This document shows positions 59,908 through 64,000 of a stretch of DNA of 64,000 nt, one piece after another; the stretch's first letter is position 1; each line of letters starts with the position of its first letter. Location: the NCBI GenBank assembly GCA_035696365.1, contig DASRQS010000009.1, positions 138,110-202,109 of the forward strand, written 5' to 3'. Source of the DNA: JALYLC01 sp035696365 (GTDB lineage: Bacteria > Actinomycetota > Thermoleophilia > Gaiellales > JALYLC01). The position numbers and the translations under genes were made by a program. The notes below the pieces were generated by a model, which was not told the DNA's origin, ran no database searches, and was given only the letters and a program-made list of their open reading frames with translations.

Positions 59908-61257
59908 CTAACGGGCGAGCAGTAGGTCGCCGCGACCGAGCGGCAGCGCCGGCTCGGCGCCTTCACGCGCCGCGAGTGTCTGGTGGATGCCGATCTCGCC
60001 CGTCTCGAAGCCCTGGGCGGATCCCAGCATGTAGAGCCGCCAGACACGCTCGCGCTCCGTCCCGATCTCGGCGACGGCCTCGTCGCGATGCGCCGCCAGG
60101 TTCGCGAGCCATCGCCGCAGCGTGAGCGCGTAGTGCTCGCGCAGCGACTCGACGTCGCGGATCTCGAAACCGCCGCTCTCGAGCGCGCCGAGGATGTCGT
60201 TGACCGGATGCAGCTCGCCGTCGGGAAACACGTAGCGGCTGATGAAGGTCGGCCCGCGCGGCGGAAGCGCGTTCAGGCGCGTGATGCCGTGATTGAGGAA
60301 CAGCCCGCCCGGTCGCAGCAACCTGTGCACCGCCTCGACGTAGGTGGCGAGCTGGGCGCGCCCGACGTGCTCGTACATGCCGACGCTCGCGATCTTGTCG
60401 AACAGCTCCTCGTCGATCTCCCGATAGTCGAGCACGCGCACCTCGGCGCGATCGGCCAGCCCTGCGGCCTCGATGCGCCGGCGCGCCAGCTCGGCCTGGG
60501 GCTCGGACAGCGTCACGCCCAGCGCGCGCACACCGTGCTGCGCCGCCGCGTGCAGGACGAGCGATCCCCAGCCGCAGCCGATGTCGAGCAATCGCTCTCC
60601 GGGCTGCAGGCGCAGCTTGCGGCAGATGAGCTCGAGCTTGCGCTCCTGCGCCGATTCGAGCGAGTCGTCCTCGCCGGCGAAATACGCACAGGAATAGACG
60701 AGGCTCGGCCCGAGCAGGAGCTCGTAGAAGCGGTTCGAGACGTCGTAGTGATGACGAACCGAGGCCCGGTCCCGCCGCAGCGAGTGCAAGCGCCCTGCGG
60801 GTGCCGCCTCCGAGGCGGGGATGGGCGGCCGCCGCACGGCGCGAGGGCCGGCGACGAGCAGCGCGGCGGCTGCGAGCCGTGCACGCCCCATTCGGCCGAG
60901 CGAGAGGCCGGCGACGCGCTGCCGCAGACCCAGCACCCGCTCGAGGTCGCCGTCGACGTCGAGCGCCCCAGACACCCAGGCGCGACCGAGCCCGAGCTGA
61001 TTGGGGGCGCGCAAAAAATGCGCGATCGCCTGCTCGTCGCGGATGAGCACGACGGGCGCATCGGGGTCGTCACGGGCGACGACCGAACTGTCGTCCCAGA
61101 AGCGCACCGTCACGGGCAACCGGCCGAGCGCATCGACAAGCACCTTCAGGCCGTCGACCCGGGACGCCACCGTTCGCGTCCGAGCGGGACCCGCGCTGTC
61201 CTCGCGCCGATCCGTCGCTGCGTCGCCGCCGACGACGCTCGGTCGTTCGCTGTGCAT
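59908..61257 (-). CDS. cfa: Cyclopropane-fatty-acyl-phospholipid synthase family methyltransferase
   Basis: 449 residues. An N-terminal lipid-binding domain (about 1-160) is followed by a SAM methyltransferase domain with HHYDVSNRFYELLLGPSLVY, LLDIGCGWGSLVLHAA (motif I) and SVGMYEHVG, the family core. It methylates unsaturated fatty-acyl chains of phospholipids at the membrane. ATG 61257 gives a rather long N terminus of about 40 residues; a shorter start is possible. Upstream is a 227-bp gap. Confidence 0.9.
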   Translation of the reverse strand: MHSERPSVVGGDAATDRREDSAGPARTRTVASRVDGLKVLVDALGRLPVTVRFWDDSSVVARDDPDAPVVLIRDEQAIAHFLRAPNQLGLGRAWVSGALDVDGDLERVLGLRQRVAGLSLGRMGRARLAAAALLVAGPRAVRRPPIPASEAAPAGRLHSLRRDRASVRHHYDVSNRFYELLLGPSLVYSCAYFAGEDDSLESAQERKLELICRKLRLQPGERLLDIGCGWGSLVLHAAAQHGVRALGVTLSEPQAELARRRIEAAGLADRAEVRVLDYREIDEELFDKIASVGMYEHVGRAQLATYVEAVHRLLRPGGLFLNHGITRLNALPPRGPTFISRYVFPDGELHPVNDILGALESGGFEIRDVESLREHYALTLRRWLANLAAHRDEAVAEIGTERERVWRLYMLGSAQGFETGEIGIHQTLAAREGAEPALPLGRGDLLLAR

Positions 61258-61484
61258 CCTGCAGGCCTCACTGCCGCCGCCTGCACGGGGTTTGGGTGGA
61301 GGGCGCCGGCCCCCCGGACGCTAGCGCGCAGCCGCGCCCAGGTCAATGATCGGGCCGCTGGACCGCAAGCTCCTCCGGCGTACGGTGGCTGTGGCGACCG
61401 TTGGCGGCATGAGCATCCGGCGCTCGCGGGAAGACCGCGAGAACGCCAACGGACTGAAGGGAGTCTCCGCCCCCCCGTGCGAAG
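61258..61484. other. Divergent intergenic region, 227 bp
   Basis: Between cfa and the TMEM175-like gene. It is GC-rich, with CGGCGCCC/GGGCGCCG-like short repeats and no confident promoter, RNA gene or operator. A small open frame at 61346-61579 is not supported by homology. Confidence 0.3.
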
Positions 61485-62111
61485 GTGCCCCCGGTGGGAC
61501 CACGACGCCTGCACGGCTTCGTCGACGGGGTCTTCGCGATTGCCGCGACGCTGCTCGTCCTCGACCTCCCGCGGCCTGAACACTCCGCGCGCCTCGCGCA
61601 CGATCTCGTGCACCAGTGGCCGAGCTACGCGGCCTACGTGATCAGCTTCGTCACGATCGGGATCCTCTGGATCGAGCACCATGGGATGATGAGCAACGTC
61701 GAGCGCATCGACAAGCGCTTCCTCGAGCGCACGCTGCTCTTCCTGCTGTTCGCCGCGATCATCCCATGGCCGACCGCGATCGCCGCCGAGTACGCACGGT
61801 CGAGCCACGGGGAGGCGCGGACCGCAGCGGTGCTGTACGCCTCGATCATGCTGTGCATCGCGCTCGCCCACACGGAGAGCTGGCGCTACCTCTCGCGGCA
61901 CCTCGAGCTCGTCGCCGAGCCGGCGAGGCCGGCGGTGCCTGCCGGTCTGCTGCGCGCATTCCTCGGAGGCGTGCCCTATCTGTGCGCGATCGTCGTCGCG
62001 TTCGTGAGCCCGTACGCCTCGTTCGCGCTCGACGCGCTCGTCGCGCTCTACTTCGGCGTGTCCCGGACCGAGGTGCCGGGGCTGATCTACCGGGCAAACG
62101 CCGACCGATGA
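61485..62111 (+). CDS. TMEM175-family potassium channel (DUF1211)
   Basis: 208 residues, six helices in one repeat as in bacterial TMEM175. Helix 1 carries the filter motif GFVDGVFAIAATLLVLDL, close to the FSDxxFAIAxTLL signature. Helix 2 has WPSYAAYVISFVTIGILWIEHH. Bacterial members are K+-permeable tetramers. GTG 61485 starts 6 codons before the motif and an in-frame start further up cannot be excluded. Gene order gives no functional hint. Confidence 0.87.
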   Translation: MPPVGPRRLHGFVDGVFAIAATLLVLDLPRPEHSARLAHDLVHQWPSYAAYVISFVTIGILWIEHHGMMSNVERIDKRFLERTLLFLLFAAIIPWPTAIAAEYARSSHGEARTAAVLYASIMLCIALAHTESWRYLSRHLELVAEPARPAVPAGLLRAFLGGVPYLCAIVVAFVSPYASFALDALVALYFGVSRTEVPGLIYRANADR

Positions 62112-62126
62112 GTTGCGACCGGAGGC

Positions 62127-62155
62127 TGTGCGGGGACCGCCCCGGTCCCCGCACA
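62127..62155. terminator. Bidirectional terminator hairpin
   Basis: A 13-bp perfect stem, TGTGCGGGGACCG and its complement, with a CCC loop, lies between the convergent TMEM175 gene and nrdJ, 16 bp after the first stop. No T-tract on either side. Confidence 0.75.
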
Positions 62156-62181
62156 TCCTCCAGTGCTCGACTCCGCTGCGA

Positions 62182-64000
62182 TCAGCCGCAGCCGGAGTTG
62201 TCCCCGCAGTCACGGCACGTGTAGCACGAGCCGGTGCGGATCTTGCGGCCGCCGCACTTCGCGCATTCCTGGGCGTCTTCCCAGGCATTGAAGAGCGCGC
62301 GCTGGCCGGCGGACTGAATCGGGACGACGGCGCGGGCCTCGGTGGCCTCGGGCGACGCGACGAGGTCGCCGTACATGGTGCCGTCTGCGAGCGGCTCGGC
62401 CTCGGCCGGCTGGCCCTGCAGGCGAGCGCGCACCTCGGCGGACATGATGCCGAGCTCGGCCTGCGTGTCGGCGTCGAGGAACTTCTTGCCGAGCCACCGG
62501 AAGATGTAGTCGACGAGCGACTTCGCCACGCGGATGTCCGGATCGTTGGTGAGGCCGGACGGCTCGAAGCGCATGTGGCTGAACTTCGAGACGTAGACGT
62601 CGAGCGGCACGCCGTACTGCAGGCCGAGCGAGACCGAGATCATGAACGCGTTCATGAGGCCGGCAAGGGTCGTTCCCTCCTTGGCGATGTCGACGAAGAC
62701 GTCGCCGGGAGTGCCGTCGGGGAAGAGGCCGACGTGGATGTAGCCCTCGTACTCGCCGACCTGGAACTTGCGGCCGATCTCCATGCGCTCGATCGGCATG
62801 GTCTTGCGCACCGGCTTGTGCACGAGCTCCGCCTGCTTGGCGCCCATCGGCTGGGCGACCTTGCAGTTGTCGCGGTAGATCGCGAGCGCCTTGACGCCCA
62901 TCTTCCAGGAGTCGAGGTAGAGCTTGGCGACGTCCTCGACCGTGGCCGACTCGGGCATGTTGGCGGTTTTCGAGATGGCCCCCGAGATGAACGGCTGCAC
63001 GGCGCCCATCATCGAGACGTGGCCGTTGTAGTCGATCGCGCGATCGCCCATCGCGCAGTCGAACACGGCCAGGTGCTCCGGCTTGATCGCCGGCGCGCCG
63101 ACGACCGTGTTGTGGTCGGCGATGTAGGCGACGATGGCCTCGCCCTCGGTCGGCGTGTAGCCGAGCACCTCGAGCGCCAGCGGCACCGTGCCGTTGACGA
63201 TCGTGAGCTCGCCGCCGCCGACCAGGCGCTTGGTCTTGACCAGCGAGAAGTCGGGCTCGACGCCGGTCGTGTCGCAGTCCATCAGGAACGAGATCGTCCC
63301 GGTGGGCGCGAGCACCGTGGCCTGCGCGTTGCGGTAGCCGTGCTCGCGGCCCAGCTCGAGGGCCTCGTCCCAGGCGCCGCGGGCGGCGTCGACGAGATCG
63401 TCGGCGATCGTCTCGCGGTCCTCGATGTTGCCCACCGCAGCGCGATGCTTCTCGATCACGCGCACCATCGGCTGGCGATTGCGCTCGTACTCGGAGAACG
63501 GCCCCATGCGCGCCGCGACCTCCGCGGACTTGCGATAGGCGCGACCCGTCATGAGCGCGGTGATGGCGGCGGCGTAGGCGCGGCCCTCGTCGGAGTCGTA
63601 CGGCAGCCCGCGCGCCATCAGCAGCGCGCCGAGGTTGGCGTAGCCGAGCCCCAGCTGGCGCATCTTGTGCGCGTTCACGCCGATCTGCTCGGTCGGGTAG
63701 GACGAGTTGGAGACCAGGATCTCCTGCGCCGTGAAGACGACGTCGACGGCGTGCTTGAAGCTCTCGACGTCGAACTCGCCGTCTTCCTTGCGGAAGCGCA
63801 TCAGGTTGAGGCTCGCGAGGTTGCAGGCCGAGTTGTCGACGTGCATGTACTCCGAGCACGGATTCGAGGCGTTGATGCGCCCGGTGTTCGGGCACGTGTG
63901 CCAGTCGTTGATGATCGTGTCGAACTGGATGCCCGGATCGGCGCAGCGCCAGGCTGCATCGGCGATCTGGCGCATGAGGTCGCGTGCGCGGACGGTCTTG
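62182..64000 (-). CDS. nrdJ: Adenosylcobalamin-dependent ribonucleotide reductase, C-terminal part
   Basis: At least 606 residues are visible and the start lies beyond the right edge. The class II catalytic barrel has INASNPCSEY (substrate-loop), VLAPTGTISFLMDCDTTGVE (radical and dimer region) and SHMRFEPSGLTNDPDIRVA. A C-terminal zinc ribbon CAKCGGRKIRTGSCYTCRDCG is typical of NrdJ of this type. It reduces ribonucleotides to deoxyribonucleotides using coenzyme B12. Upstream of it should lie nrdR. Confidence 0.95.
   Translation of the reverse strand, partial: KTVRARDLMRQIADAAWRCADPGIQFDTIINDWHTCPNTGRINASNPCSEYMHVDNSACNLASLNLMRFRKEDGEFDVESFKHAVDVVFTAQEILVSNSSYPTEQIGVNAHKMRQLGLGYANLGALLMARGLPYDSDEGRAYAAAITALMTGRAYRKSAEVAARMGPFSEYERNRQPMVRVIEKHRAAVGNIEDRETIADDLVDAARGAWDEALELGREHGYRNAQATVLAPTGTISFLMDCDTTGVEPDFSLVKTKRLVGGGELTIVNGTVPLALEVLGYTPTEGEAIVAYIADHNTVVGAPAIKPEHLAVFDCAMGDRAIDYNGHVSMMGAVQPFISGAISKTANMPESATVEDVAKLYLDSWKMGVKALAIYRDNCKVAQPMGAKQAELVHKPVRKTMPIERMEIGRKFQVGEYEGYIHVGLFPDGTPGDVFVDIAKEGTTLAGLMNAFMISVSLGLQYGVPLDVYVSKFSHMRFEPSGLTNDPDIRVAKSLVDYIFRWLGKKFLDADTQAELGIMSAEVRARLQGQPAEAEPLADGTMYGDLVASPEATEARAVVPIQSAGQRALFNAWEDAQECAKCGGRKIRTGSCYTCRDCGDNSGCG

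Noticed and set aside
61346..61579. Possible 77-codon gene before the TMEM175 gene
   Set aside because: No homology, no ribosome site, and its second half overlaps the channel gene in another frame.
1..64000. CRISPR arrays, tRNA or rRNA genes, prophage or integrase genes
   Set aside because: Looked for regularly spaced repeats, cloverleaf-like sequences and integrase motifs; none found. The only repeats are the REP-like elements and the collagen-like tandem.

Overview
The window is about 70% G+C, densely packed, and uses GTG/TTG starts and 4-base stop/start overlaps throughout. Gene content points to an actinobacterium, most likely of the class Thermoleophilia (Gaiellales/Solirubrobacterales type). 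This rests on a tandem pair of short secreted proteins with a MRKPSAAL start and collagen-like repeats, DUF6636, GT87/DUF2029 membrane glycosyltransferases, an ECF42-type sigma factor with its DGPF/YCII partner, class II (B12) ribonucleotide reductase and many carbohydrate ABC systems. The taxonomic placement is inference, not a database result.

Layout. 1-3.6 kb: 3' portion-truncated CorA-type transporter, a small unknown protein, a VOC protein, a TrmO-like methylase, and a sigma factor/YCII pair. 3.8-13.8 kb: first sugar locus, probably for amino sugars. A leftward operon (Gfo/Idh/MocA dehydrogenase, GH4 glycosidase, BadF-type sugar kinase) diverges from a rightward operon (binding protein, two permeases, NagB-like protein, PfkB kinase). 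A leftward class II aldolase and second NagB follow. 14-22.5 kb: FAD oxidoreductase plus cupin, a REP-type hairpin, a PhyH dioxygenase/solute-binding pair divergent from a GntR regulator, the collagen-like pair, a methyltransferase and TypA/BipA. 22.5-25.9 kb: a three-gene leftward operon resembling hydroquinone-detoxification genes, then a cupredoxin with a small membrane partner. 26-33 kb: MFS exporters, a lipoprotein hydrolase with a P450, a GT87 enzyme and a SnoaL-like protein. 33-37.4 kb: nitrilase-family amidase, DUF6636, and an operon of flavoenzyme, alpha/beta hydrolase and NicX-like dioxygenase. 37.5-40.2 kb: two GT87 enzymes and, read through an in-frame UGA, a SelW-like selenoprotein. 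40-44 kb: MFS, MerR regulator, MFS. 44-46.4 kb: decaying NHEJ genes (LigD-like with a dead ligase domain, broken Ku) and a BrkB protein. 46.4-53.8 kb: second sugar locus with its own LacI regulator, shared operators and a complete ABC transporter. 53.9-64 kb: serine hydrolase, STAS protein, acetyltransferase-like protein, cupin, a broken secreted gene, aldehyde dehydrogenase, CFA-type synthase, TMEM175 channel and the end of NrdJ.

The most notable observation is at 37519-37779 (minus). An 86-residue Rdx/SelW-family protein has CxxU (CVPU) encoded by TGC GTC CCC TGA. A predicted hairpin 17 nt downstream of the UGA has a bulged U two pairs below a GGUCU loop, as in the E. coli fdhF SECIS. A conventional gene caller would end the upstream frame at this UGA and miss the gene. 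Other points worth attention: four copies of a palindromic REP-like element built on GGGGTCTGACCCC; two near-identical LacI operators in front of the two catabolic genes of the second sugar locus; a possible N-heterocycle degradation operon; and NHEJ genes in decay.
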